From Hemerocallis citrina (taxonomy: Eukaryota; Streptophyta; Magnoliopsida; Asparagales; Asphodelaceae): a DNA stretch of 64,000 nucleotides. The position numbers and the translations under genes were made by a program. Positions within the stretch are counted from its first letter, which is position 1; each line of letters begins with the position of its first letter. The DNA is taken from the NCBI GenBank assembly GCA_017893485.1, contig CM030358.1, positions 150,053,368-150,117,367 on the forward strand. Reading direction: 5' to 3'. Shown here one piece after another: positions 11,870 to 22,733 of this stretch. The notes beneath the pieces were generated by a model that saw only the letters and a program-made list of their open reading frames with translations, had not been told where the DNA came from and made no database searches.

Positions 11870-11965
11870 ATTGTTAGCTAGGGTTAGTGTTAAGGGTAGG
11901 GTTAGGGTTAGGATTATTTTTAGTTGTTTGGTTTGGATTCAATCTAGGGGTTAGGGTAGGATTAT
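11870..11965 (+). repeat. TTAGGG-like tract 1
   Basis: Degenerate GGGTTA units (AGGGTTAGTGTTAAGGGTAG and onward) follow array A directly. Confidence 0.7.
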
Positions 11966-12179
11966 TTTTAGTTGGAAGTAGATAGGTAATAAGTTTCCAG
12001 TAGAGAGCTGTTGGATATCTAAGTTCTATCATTCATGACATGTCTCTCCCCTCTTTACATGCACTGCCTTCTGAACTCTACAAAATAGACGTTTATATGA
12101 ATTTTTGTCTTGTTTATTTTTATTTTTCAATTCCATTTTAGGCACTTAACTAAAGAATATATTATACCCTTTGCCATTT

Positions 12180-13060
12180 TTTCCCATTTAAGTTCTATCA
12201 TTAATTCACATGTACATCACCACATGTAGTTTTTCCATTTATTGCACCCTTCCAAAAATACTCTTCTAAAATTCCAAAAACCCACCTCCGCGTATGAAAA
12301 ATATTCAGTATTTATGATGGGCAAGAAGAAATCAAAAAATAAAAAAGATTCGATCCGCTTATGAGCGGAGAGTAATCAGATCAAACTACTTGGCCAACAA
12401 GTACTGCATGTGACTATTTTTTTACAATGTTTACAATGAAGACGTTCCTATAGACATTCTCCAGACATGCAGCTGGGAAGAATTCCACAAGATTGGGAAG
12501 AAGAGGTGTGATCACATGTAAAAAAACAAGTTTATTATGGAAAAAACGGTCTAAGGTAAAACCCCACATGTAACTGTAAAACCCCACATGTAGATCCTCA
12601 CATGTACATTAGATATTTTAATATGGAAAAAACCTAAACTACATCACCACATGTACCTCCCCACATGTACCCTAAAAATATGAAAAACACATATGTGCAT
12701 TCCCACAGGTCGTTTTATCTCCAAAATCGAAAAAATCACATGTAGGAACCCACATGTAGTTCTCTCATTTATTGCACTCTTCCGGAAAAACCCTCCTAAA
12801 ATACCAAAAACCCATATCCGAATATTAAAAAGTACCCAATAATTATGATGAACAAGAATAAATCAAAAATAACAAAAGATTCGATTCGCTTATGGGCGAA
12901 GAGTAATCAGATCAAACTACTTGGCCATCAAGAACTGGATCTGATTATCTTCTGTAAATAAAAAACTGTAAATAGGGACCATCATGTAATGGGAAACCAT
13001 AACAGAAAACCACATGTATATTTTGACCACATGTATAAACCAATGTGAAGATTATTCCAA
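12180..13060 (+). repeat. Two ~240-bp direct repeats with clustered CACATGT motifs
   Basis: Segments at about 12185-12420 and 12735-12960 are diverged copies. Both contain TTTATTGCAC, CCAAAAACCCA and AAAGATTCGATYCGCTTATG, then AGTAATCAGATCAAACTACT. About fourteen CACATGT sites, mostly followed by A, lie in and between them. No ORF is credible here. Confidence 0.6.
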
Positions 13061-13099
13061 AAAAGTTCAAAGATTACTCTAAAACACTATCGCCAACTG

Positions 13100-14400
13100 T
13101 TGCTTCTGTGGAAATTTGGGATGTGGAATCTCGTCGTGTAGTAATTGTGTGCAGTTTTTCGAGTCACTTTAAAAGGTGGAAGTAATGGAAAAATAAACAA
13201 AGATATCTTGGCGATATACAAGTGTGGATTATCTATCTTTTGTATAAATTTCCACAGAGACTGAACGCAAAGAGTCAAGAGAATATTGTAAAAATCCCAC
13301 AAAAAATCATGCTTAGGCTGTTATTGGAGACAACGGCTTAAGGCAAATTTATGAAGGGGTCCTTTGTGACTTTTTGCTTTTTAAAAGTTTCAAACTAAAA
13401 CCAAAGCCGTTGTTATAGACAACGGCCTAAAGTATTCAACCTGGTTAGGGTTAGGGTTAGGGTTAGGGTTAGGGCTAGGGTTAGGGTTAGGGTAATCACG
13501 TATGTAATTTGTGCTAACGGGGGTTAAGGGTAGGATTAGGGTTAGGGGGGAGCAAGGGTTTGGTTAGGGTTATTGTAAGGTCTAGTTTATGTCAAGAAAG
13601 ATATTTGCGGTAATATCTGGTTTTGGCTGCTCATTAATTAATGGTTGTTGGGATCATACATGTAACCAATAAAAAAAGCTTGTACATATTCTGTATGTAA
13701 CCAATAAAAATCAATAAAAGATGATATGTAGGCCAGGGCTAGGATTATGAATTCGGTTAGCAGAGTAGGGTTAAGGGTTAGGGTTAGGGTTATCGTGGGG
13801 TTAGCACAACCCTAACCTTAACCTTCACCTTATACTTGTAAATCAACCCGGCCTATATTTTTTGGATATGTGGGTATTGTAATAGCATAATCAAATCTAT
13901 ATATATCGTACCTAAAAAGATCACAAACGTAATGAAAATAAAAGGAAAAAGATTAACATCTTCCCTTTGTAATGGAACACTAACATGTATCCTACTTCTA
14001 GTAAACTTATTCCTTTATATAATTCAGAATTATTTTCAAGCATATTACCTTACTAATTTTATATTGGTTAGAGAGATGGAGAAAATTGTAACGTAATAAA
14101 AAAATTATAAACAATAGATACGCGAATATCATCTGTCTTTGGTATAGAGTTCCAGGGAGACTATACGCAAAGAGTGAAGAGAAAATTGAAAAAACAAAAA
14201 AATGGAAGATTATGAATTATGTTTTATCATTTTTTTTACATGTTCAACCACCATGAATATATATTGGTTTGAAAGGTGGTAGTAATCGGCACTTAAAAAA
14301 AATATAGCGGAAAGATATACATGTGTAGATCATCTATCTTTTGTATAAATTTCCACAGAGACTGTACGTAAAGAGTAAAGAGAGCACTCCAAAAATCCCA
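13100..14400 (+). repeat. Diverged internal repeats of the MULE centre
   Basis: Three related segments (about 13150-13300, 14060-14195 and 14265-14400) share a GAAAGGTGGAAGTAAT-like block, then ATCTATCTTTTGTATAAATT and CCACAGAGACTG, and end AAAGAGT. Isolated GGCCGTTG-type hairpins occur at about 13310-13335 and 13400-13428. No coding sequence was recognised. Confidence 0.55.
13443..13492 (+). repeat. TTAGGG tract 2 (eight hexamers)
   Basis: Seven TTAGGG and one CTAGGG hexamer run in tandem. Shorter stretches follow at about 13520-13570 and 13765-13800, where the G-rich strand flips to CCCTAACC by 13810. Confidence 0.9.
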
Positions 14401-14404
14401 AATT

Positions 14405-15345
14405 TTTGAGTTCAAGTTAGGCCGTTGTCTGGGGCAACGGCTTTAGTTATATATCAAAAATTAGATTGCTCTCTGACTTGTTGAGCCTTTTGTGCTCTCC
14501 AAGTCAGAGAGCATCTCCAAAAATCCCAAATTTTTGAATATAACTTAGGCCGTTGTCTGGGGCAACGACCTTAGTTACTTATCAAAAATTAGATTGCTCT
14601 CTGACTTGTTGAGCCTTTTGTGCTCTCCAAGTCAGAGAGCATCTCCAAAAATCCAAATTTTTTGAATATAACCTAGGCCGTTGTCTGGGGCAACGGCTTT
14701 AGTTATTTATCAAAAATTAGATTGCTCTCTGACTTGGTGAGCCTTTTGTACTCTCCAAGTCAGAGAGCATCTCCAAAAATCCCAAATTTTTGAATATAAC
14801 TTAGGCCGTTGTCTGGGGCAACGTCCTTAGTTACCTATCAAAAATTAGATTGCTTTCTGACTTGTTAAGCCTTTTGTGCTCTCCAAGTCAGAGAGCATCT
14901 CCAAAAATCCAAATTTTTTTGAATATAACCTAGGCCGTTGTCTGGGGCAACGACTTTAGTTATTTATCAAAAATTAGATTGCTCTCTGACTTGGTGAGCC
15001 TTTTGTGCTCTCCAAGTCAGAGAGCATCTCCAAAAATCCCAAATTTTTGAATATAACTTAGGCCGTTGTTTGGGGCAATGACCTTAGTTACTTATCAAAA
15101 ATTAGATTGCTCTCTGACTTGTTGAGCCTTTTGTGCTCTCCAAGTCAGAGAGCATCTCCAAAAATCCAAATTTTTTGAATATAACCTAGGCCGTTGTCTG
15201 GGGCAACGGCTTTAGTTATTTATCAAAAATTAGATTGCTCTCTAACTTGGTGAGCCTTTTGTGCTCTCCAAGTCAGAGAGCACCTCCAAAAATCCCAAAT
15301 TTTTTACTATAACCTAGGCCGTTGCTATAAACAACGGCCTAAGGT
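14405..15345 (+). repeat. Hairpin array B: eight 128-bp units, dimeric higher-order pattern
   Basis: GGCCGTTG cores start at 14420, 14548, 14676, 14804, 14933, 15061, 15189 and 15317, a 128-bp period. Stem 2 arms are TGCTCTCTGACTTG and CAAGTCAGAGAGCA around a GAGCCTTTTGTGCTCTC loop region. Units alternate between two types (TTACTTATC with TTGTTGAGCC, against TTATTTATC with TTGGTGAGCC). Another GGCCGTTG hairpin follows at about 15402-15430. Confidence 0.93.
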
Positions 15346-15797
15346 TATCAACTCCTTTAAAACTTGTAATATTTAGTGAAAAACCAAATTCATTTATTAA
15401 TCTAGGCCGTTGTCTCCAACAACGGCCTTAGTTTAGAAAAAAAAATTACAAATACAGATATAGCCGTAGCTGATACATTTCAGTAACAAACCAACATTTA
15501 CGTACCACAACAGTATTAACAAACGACACAAACAAACGATACTTATATCTCAAGAATTACATTTACAATTACCAATCGAAGGTAATTAACCAAGTGACAT
15601 GAAGAGTTTTGAATATATATCCAGCAATTTCAGTTTAAAAATTACAATTCATAGTGCATCATCATATCTCGACTCGGAACTGTCTTCTTCAGAAGGAATT
15701 ACTTCTTGCCTTCATTAAAAGATTAGGTTTAGTTAGTAAGAAACTCAATTGCCACAAATAAAGTATAATAAATTTAAACAAGTGACAAGCATAAAAG

Positions 15798-18056
15798 TTA
15801 CGAGTCATACCCCTCAAATAAAGTTGGACAATTTCTTGAATCATGATTCATTTGGACAATGCCGCATCTTCGGCACCTTCTCGGTTTTTTTATGCGGAGT
15901 TGCTCTCTAATCGGCCTCAATCTTTTGGCGTGAGGCCTTCCCTTTGTCGTGCACTGCTGTGGGTCACCAATGCGTGTAGGTATGTGTCCACTCCCTTGGT
16001 CACGAGGTCCACTCCCTTGATCATGAGGTTGTGCACTTGGATGCGGTTGTGAACTACCTCCAGCTTCGACACTTTCATGTGGTTGTGAGGCCTGTTCCGG
16101 TTGTTCACCTGATCCTGGTTGTAGCCGGGAAACCCCGTCAATGATCTTCTGCAAATTCTCCAACGTGTATTTGTAACTATCATTGGAAGAACAACCGAGA
16201 TCAACAATTTGTTTTGCATGGTAGCTCAACTCACAATATCGAGAAGCAAAATTCTCGGTGTTGGGTTCGGTTGGAACTGATGTGTAACTTCTTCTCATCA
16301 CATCCCTTGTCCATCTTCTTTTAATATATACATCTGGGAGGGATGTGTGATGGGAGAAACGAAGTACCGCTAAAATATGTCTGCAAGGAATGGCAACAAA
16401 TTCGAACAAGTGACATGCACATGTAATAATTCCATTGATTTTGGATAATTGAAGAAGGCGAGCCGGTTCTGATTCTCCACATAGTATCACATGAAAGGTT
16501 GAACTATCCGGTGTCTCAAGATCGGCAACAAATGTCACATTGTACATGAAGCTTTTTGTGACTTCATCTTGGAATTTGTAAAATATTTTCAAAGTATATG
16601 TTTTTGCCATTTGTGCCTCCAAAGCCCATTCGCTCTTCAACTTCGGTCTCTTCTCACGGTTACGATGATTTTTTTTCAATTCATCGTGTCTTTGCCTTCC
16701 CAAAAAACGGTCGAAGATGACGGCAAATTCGTGCAGGGAGTACTTTTTTTCTGTATGATGCTTTAGAGCAGAATGTGCCGACTCAACCCGTTGGCTACTC
16801 AACATGCCGGCCCAAAATGATTCTTTAGCATAGATGGGTGCCCAACTTTTACGGATATCGAATATATCGTTCAACCATTTGTTACTCTCTAATCCGTATT
16901 GCGAAATCAAAATATTCCACTTTTCTACAAATTCATGTATATATTCCGAATTGTAGATTACATTCTTCAAGGACTCCCTAAACTTGTCGACATCGAAACC
17001 AAGACGAACCTCCTGGGGTAACTTATCCATAATGTGCCAAATACAAAAACGATGCTGAGTCTGGGGGAAAACTTTCTTAACTACGGCGGCGATCCCACGA
17101 TCTTGATCGGTGATAATACCGGATGGAGCACGATTCATAACCCCTAACCACTTTTCAAAAAACCATTCAAATGAAGAGGCCGTCTCATTTGGAATGAACC
17201 CACCTCCTAAGAAAGTCGATTGCTAGTGATGATTCACTCCAACAAACGGAACAAATAACATTCCGTAACGGTTCGTATTGTACGTGGCATCAAAGCAAAC
17301 TACATCGCCAAATTCTTCGTAATTCATCCTACAAATACCATCTACCCACATACAATGTGACAACTGCCCTTCGGGATCGACTTGAATGTCATAAAAAAAT
17401 GAAGGATCCGTTTGTTTCTTAGATTCGAAAAAATCAATTAGCATTGTAGAATCGTGTCCTTTCAATGCTTCTTGCGAGTCTCTAACTAAATTTCTAACAT
17501 CTTTTTCTGTGAATCCTATTTGATCATGACCACCGCTAGCACATTCGAAGAAGAGCATTTGTCGACATGTTTGGATATTAGCTTGGTTCATTTGGCCTAT
17601 AATCCTTTTGTCCGTATTTGACACGGACCTGTTACGGGGCAATAGGTGCCTTCTACTGGGTGAGGTGAATTCGTGATTGTGTTCTTCGTGAAATGAATAC
17701 ACCACCCACGTATTACTTGCTTCGTTCAATTTTACACGAACGCAAGCCTTGCAACCCGTTCTACTTGTTATTCCACGTCCACCATCACTATGTTGACCCG
17801 GCGACGATCCAACTTTATTACAGAGGTATGACTTATCTACTTCCATTCCCCCCTTTAATTTATTCCCACCCTTACGCATTGCAAAACCCCCACAACGAGC
17901 ATATGCAGAATAGAATTTCTCGGCCTCAACTAAAGTGGGGAATGTCATACCTAACTTTGGTTTCAAATGCTCTTCGACTATCGGCATGGAATCAGTGATT
18001 GGTTCTGCCAGGACAAAATTATCACCGGCAGCAGAACTCTCCGTATCGTTGTTCAT
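15798..18056 (-). pseudogene. FAR1/MURA-type MULE transposase with one in-frame stop
   Basis: One frame of 752 codons is broken only by a TAG at 17223-17225. Residues 37-130 form a FAR1-type DNA-binding zinc domain (AEKFYSAYARCGGFAMRKGG; CKACVRVKL; HEEHNHE). The DDE transposase core has a first Asp in VCFDATYNTN (about residue 256), a second in GIITDQDRG (about 312) with C/H residues in RFCIWHIMDKL, and a Glu in SQRVESAHSALK. A SWIM zinc finger (CACHLFEFVAIPCRH) and a C-terminal CX2CX6HX4C knuckle follow. The start at 18056 gives the full FAR1 domain. It transcribes toward the PMD gene. Family role: binds MULE ends and catalyses cut-and-paste movement. Confidence 0.92.
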
Positions 18057-18189
18057 CTAGGGTAAAAATATATTATTGGTCAATTAATATACACATTATA
18101 TATAACATAGCTTGTTAACAAACGATTGCGATATATATAATAAGTGACAGAACGTCGAAAACGACGTCATATAAATACGAATATCTATC

Positions 18190-18580
18190 AATTGGGTACG
18201 GCTAATCGCACCCAAGGTAACGGAACTTCCACAAGTAAGTTCCGATCCACAGTTTGCAAGATAAGGCCGTGTCTCGCTCGCATTCCCCTCACTCTTGAAC
18301 TGAGGTTGTTGTTTGATATACGGTACAATTCCGCACAAACGAGATCAGTAAATTCCTATACTTTGGGAGTGGGAAGGCGCCAAAACACATGAGCCAACAA
18401 AATTTGTAGAGGTGAGTTTCGGCTCACGGTTTGCAAAATACGCCGATGTATCGCTTTCACTCACGGGAATGAATTGAAAGCGATACACGGCCGTACACTT
18501 GAAACCGTGAATCCAAACAAACTTCTACGAATTGTGTTGGCTTGTGTATGGCGAGCTCGACGTAATCGTAAAGTTCCACA
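18190..18580 (+). repeat. Palindromic upstream modules, copies 3 and 4, before the transposase
   Basis: The 18190-18300 copy shares GGTAACGGAACTT and the GTTTGCAAGATA block. The 18390-18580 copy shares CGATGTATCGCTTTC, GAAAGCGATACACGGCCGTA and GTTGGCTTGTGTATGG with the modules at 7690-8290. Copy 4 is itself an inverted repeat (CACGGTTTGCA...GAAACCGTG). They lie 130-520 bp upstream of the transposase start codon. Confidence 0.55.
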
Positions 18581-18954
18581 AATTTTTGTTCGCTTTGTGC
18601 GCTATTACTAACATCGAATAACAACTAACAACAACTAATACTACGTCTACTTCCCCAATTAAACTAGAATTACCTACGCTATAAATCCATCCCCGCATAA
18701 TATAGCAATTGCACATTCAAACATTGAAGAAAAATTTCCAATCAATTAGCCTAGTTAGGACAAATTTCCAATCAATTTCCAATCAATTTACTCAAGTAGG
18801 ACAAATTAGTACCTTTAACAATGAGGGTGTTCGGGAGGCCGCTGCGCGCTGCTGTAGAGAAAGGAAGGGGAGTAGGGCTTGGCTAATTTATTCGGGATTA
18901 GAGTTTTAGGGTTGGGTAGATTTCGTAAGGGTTAGGGTTTTTTTGTAATTGGGA

Positions 18955-19479
18955 TTTTGCTGTATTCGAGAGAGGAAGAGAGAGATAGGGAGCTTTGCTG
19001 AGTTTGGCGGAGATCGAGGAGGCTAAGAAATCGATGGCAAGGAGTTGTGGGAGTGAAGTAGGGTTTGGGGATGGGTTTCGAGTGCACGAGCGAAAGAGAG
19101 AGAGCGTTTGGGACGAAGTGAGGGAGATGAAGGCCTGGGTGTGTACAAGTGTTTCGAAAAACACTTGTACATACCTAGGCCGTTGTTGGGAGCAACGGCC
19201 AAGGTATGTTTTTTTGTTAAAAAAACAACCTAGGCCGTTGTTCCCAACAACGGCCTAGGCGTTTTTTTCGACAAAAAAAAACTTCACGCCAAAAAAATGC
19301 TAAGTCTGAAATGTTTTTTGGCGTGAAGTGACGAAAATGCCCCTCCGCTTTTGAGAGCGTTAGTGGGATGCTTAACGGGTTCAGATCTCAGCCGCTGATC
19401 ACGATCAAGATCTGATCGACGGCCAGATGTGGTGTTTTCCAACCCATTGAAAACAGATCCGTTTTCAATAGAGCAAAAC

Positions 19480-19481
<2 letters not shown>
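18955..19481 (-). repeat. Right terminal inverted repeat of large MULE
   Basis: This is the reverse complement of the left TIR at about 98% identity by eye, with the same four hairpins in mirror order. It lies about 0.9 kb upstream of the transposase start and probably supplies that promoter. Confidence 0.92.

Positions 19482-19482
<1 letters not shown>

Positions 19483-19555
<73 letters not shown>
19483..19555. repeat. (TA)n microsatellite at right MULE edge
   Basis: A pure TA run of about 73 bases directly abuts the right TIR tip. Confidence 0.95.
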
Positions 19556-19559
<4 letters not shown>

Positions 19560-19560
<1 letters not shown>

Positions 19561-19973
19561 GGTGGCCAATAGAGATTTCTATGGGTTGGTTGTATGGGAA
19601 TTTGGTGGATATGAGATTGAAAAAGAAAGGAGTGGCTACACTGTGCGTTGCACGTGCACGTGCTTGGAGTTGTGTGGTGGTGTGGTGTTCGTCCCATATC
19701 GGTGGATTGGGGGATTAATTACAGTTTAAATAGATAGAGCCTATCATCGTTATTTTATGAAGTTTATGTATTTTCAGATGATAGTTATTTTTTAAGATTA
19801 TTCCATTTCTTGTTCATGTGATTATTTTATTGTCTGTGTAGATGTGTTTTTTTTAATACTTGTTGAGATTATATTTGTACAGCTTATGAATGATGTGAGT
19901 TGAAATATTTATATCATTCGCTGGGCCTTGTTACTTACCCGTAATTTTGTATGTTTGGAAGCGGGGCGTGACA
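19560..19973 (+). mobile_element. Truncated 3' end of a long-LTR element (family A)
   Basis: The stretch ends ATTCGCTGGGCCTTG ... GGAAGCGGGGCGTGACA. This matches the terminal part of the LTRs at 39449-49741 (reverse strand) and 53141-58376. Its 5' part and left target duplication are missing; the sequence right of it (CTATC) does not match the left side of the MULE. Confidence 0.6.
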
Positions 19974-20436
19974 CTATCTATCTCTCAAGGCTAACTGAAA
20001 GATAATCAACTGTTTAGAATGGAGAACCCTCAATCTCAACTCTCAATAAAGTACTATCTCTTTTGCTCTTGACTCTCAAAGGAGCTATTATATAAACATA
20101 TATAGAGATCTAGAGAAACCATAATTGTAGTCTTGATACAATAACCGTCCAATATACCTTGTAAAAGATGTCACATGATAGGAGCCGTACGATCTAACTT
20201 TGAGTTTAAGATGAACCCAAAAGAATCACCTAGGTAGAAGCCCAAAAATAGCCAGCCGCCGCGGGCGGTCGCTCAACACAAAATCCAGGAGGGATTCGGT
20301 CAACTGTACAGTTATTGTTGGTTGTTGTATGTTGTTTTCCTGATTTTATCTCGTACGACGCTTCGACCTCTATGCCTCGTCGACGTTTTTTCTAATCGAA
20401 CACAAGTGAGCAAGACATACAATACCAACAAGTGCT
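19974..20436 (-). mobile_element. Probable LTR fragment, diverged family shared with 30390-31430
   Basis: On the minus strand it starts TGTTGGTATTGTATGTC and includes GGTTTCTCTAGATCTCTATA and CAGTTAGCCTTGAGAG. The same order of blocks occurs on the plus strand at about 30390-30620 and 31280-31300, so the two are diverged copies in opposite orientation. Confidence 0.45.
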
Positions 20437-20560
20437 TAAGAGCACAAAATCATAAAAAACTTTTTAAGTTTCACAAAAATTTAAGTTTCAATGTATAACA
20501 GTTAAAGAAATTAAGAACAAATAAAAATTGGTTACAAAGTGCCGCGTCCGCCTTTCTTCA

Positions 20561-20576
20561 TCAAAGTTTCCTCCAC
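20561..20576 (-). other. Possible last-exon fragment of a host gene (speculative)
   Basis: On the minus strand GGATGCAG precedes GTGGAGGAAACTTTGA. Joined to a possible exon ending at 28220 (donor GTGTGC), it would add four codons and a stop. The copia element lies in the intervening 'intron'. This rests on splice consensus alone. Confidence 0.15.
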
Positions 20577-20649
20577 CTGCATCCATGTCCATCAGAAAAA
20601 ATATTAGTAGAAAGAAATGAATATCATCATGGCTGGAAAATATACAGAA

Positions 20650-21434
20650 TGTTGGCTGTTTCTTTCCAAAACCAAGATTCCCTTCCTCATTTTTAGTCCC
20701 ACATCGGTGGGAATGTTTGCCATATGAGTGGTTATAATACAAACCATCTTTGACCCCATTGTAGACTTGTGTGGTGTGGAGAGAACCTGTGGGCCACACG
20801 CGCGCGCCGCTGCCGCCGCCCGGCCCGGTTCTGTTCGGCGCGCGTAGTGGGCACGGGTGTGCGCGCCCGCATCTGCGGACACGAATGCCGATCCGAAATT
20901 GCTCTTTGGATTCGGGTTGAGGTCCAAAACTTTTTTTTGCTTTTTATTTTTTCCTTTTGACTAATTCCTCCTAAACGTTGGATTAGTTTTTCATATCCGA
21001 AAAAACTGGCATCCTTCTCTCCCAACGTTCACACGTTCTTGTGTCTATATATTCCAAACTCTCATTCTTCTACAACTACCGAAAAAATCAGATCAGATCC
21101 ACAAAAGAAATCTCCTTCTTTGCTGCTTCCACAAAACCTTCCTTCTTCGCTGCTTCCACAGGCTCCCCCTCTCAGTTTTCACTTTCGTTCTGGGCAAGGA
21201 CAAGTTCGGGTCAATCTCTCGACGTTGTGTGCGACAGCGAGATGCCGGTGATACCGGGGGTTTTACCACTAGGAGCATCTGCGAAGAGTCTGCACATAAG
21301 ACCGTGGATCAACTCTTAGGGCAGTGCGTTTCGCGCGACTTCCCCATAGGCCGGTAACTCCGTTTTAAATTTGTTTTGTTTCTTATATACAGTTGCGAAA
21401 GAAATCAAGGATTCGAGACATTTTTTTATCAACA
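20650..21434 (+). repeat. 5' LTR of the copia element
   Basis: It runs TGTTGGCTGTTTC to TTTTTATCAACA. It includes a TATATA-type box (CTATATATTCC at about 21044) and a GC-rich CpG-dense block at about 20800-20890. Confidence 0.95.
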
Positions 21435-22733
21435 ATCTAAGAGTTGAATCATATTGTTAATCTAATTAATTAGCACATATAAACAGAATTGCTTATCATT
21501 AATCTGTTAATTAAGCACATACATATTGTTCATCTAATTAATTCGGCACATATTGTCAATTTAACACATATTGCTAATCTGTGATCTGCTTACTGATTAA
21601 TTAGCACACATATAAACAGAATTGCATATTGTTAATCTGTTAATTCGGCACATCTTGTTAATTTAACGCATATTGTTAATCTGATTAAACTGCATAAACA
21701 AACACAAAAGGAAAAAACAAAAGGAGATTTTATCAGCATAACAAACACAATCCAACAAAGAATAACAATGTTATGAAGATTGCATCTGATTAATTCGATA
21801 ATAATTTGGATGAATGTACTGAAAGCATTGTTATCCCAATCAATTAGACTTACTGACATTAACCAAAGTCGGTTTTTTCAAGAGTCAGATTCAAGAGTAA
21901 AAGATCACTCTCTTACAGTCGGTCATTACAATACCCTTCAATAATAAATCCCAATATACTGATACTTCATTCTTAGTAATTACACATATATTGTTAATTT
22001 AGCATATGTTGTTAATTTAGCACATAAATATATACACATAGTTTCCTTTTTATAAAGCGCTATTCGTATTAATTATAGACCACATATTATTGATAGATCA
22101 CCATAAATTCCCGCATTATAGAATATTTGTAGCTTTAAAATCCTTGCAGTATTAATCTATTGTTAATCACAATATTTGTTGGCACTAAATTTGTGTTATT
22201 AGATTCATTTTAATATTCTCAAAGTTTTAGAATATTAATCACTGCAAATCAGCTTTTATAAATTTGCAATCGTCTATCTGCTAGCATAATTAATTGTTAG
22301 TACATTATTCATGTTGTATTGTGAATAGTATTACTACTTACAAAACAATATCAAGACTATTATTAGTTTGTGGTGCTAGATATTTCTTGGTATCCTTTAA
22401 ACATTTAGATAAAGGAATAGTTGTTGATTCTGCAAATTCCTTAAAAGAAATCTAAAGTTCTAAAAAGGAAAGATAAATTTGGGAACAAGCCAAAAGGGTC
22501 CTTCTGTCAACCGGGTGTAAACAGCCCTAAGCGACACGGTATTTAAGCGTCTTCGGACCACCGCTAGCTGGGAACCGACTCCTACAGCTAACCCAAGTTA
22601 ATCACAACTTGATAGACTAAAGATTTGTTTAGGTTGATTAGCAAGATCATTAACTATCTTCTAGAGCCCGTGACACCTTATTGAGTAGTTACAATATTAT
22701 TCCTGCAGACTCTAGACTGCTACATTATTTATC
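21435..22733 (+). other. Untranslated leader of the copia element
   Basis: About 1.3 kb of AT-rich DNA has repeated TTGTTAATCTAATTAATT and TTAGCACATAT blocks (21440-21680, 21980-22030). No ORF was recognised. Short repeats of 'TTAATTNGGCACAT' give it a weak tandem character. Confidence 0.7.

Larger units (their letters stand above)
6809..19481. mobile_element. 12.7-kb Mutator-like element with PMD gene and FAR1-type transposase
   Basis: Long near-identical inverted repeats (6809-7334 and 18955-19481, roughly 10 mismatches by eye) bound the element. It encodes a FAR1/MURA-type transposase and a plant-mobile-domain protein in convergent orientation. The target is (TA)n, so a 9-bp duplication cannot be told from the microsatellite. 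An extra GGGTTTTGCTA at 6798-6808 repeats the TIR tip and may be the true left end. Both genes have in-frame stops, so this copy is probably not autonomous now. Confidence 0.92.

Noticed and set aside
10813..15345. CRISPR-like reading of the hairpin arrays
   Set aside because: Repeats are whole 128-bp units without unique spacers, in plant transposon DNA; no cas genes.
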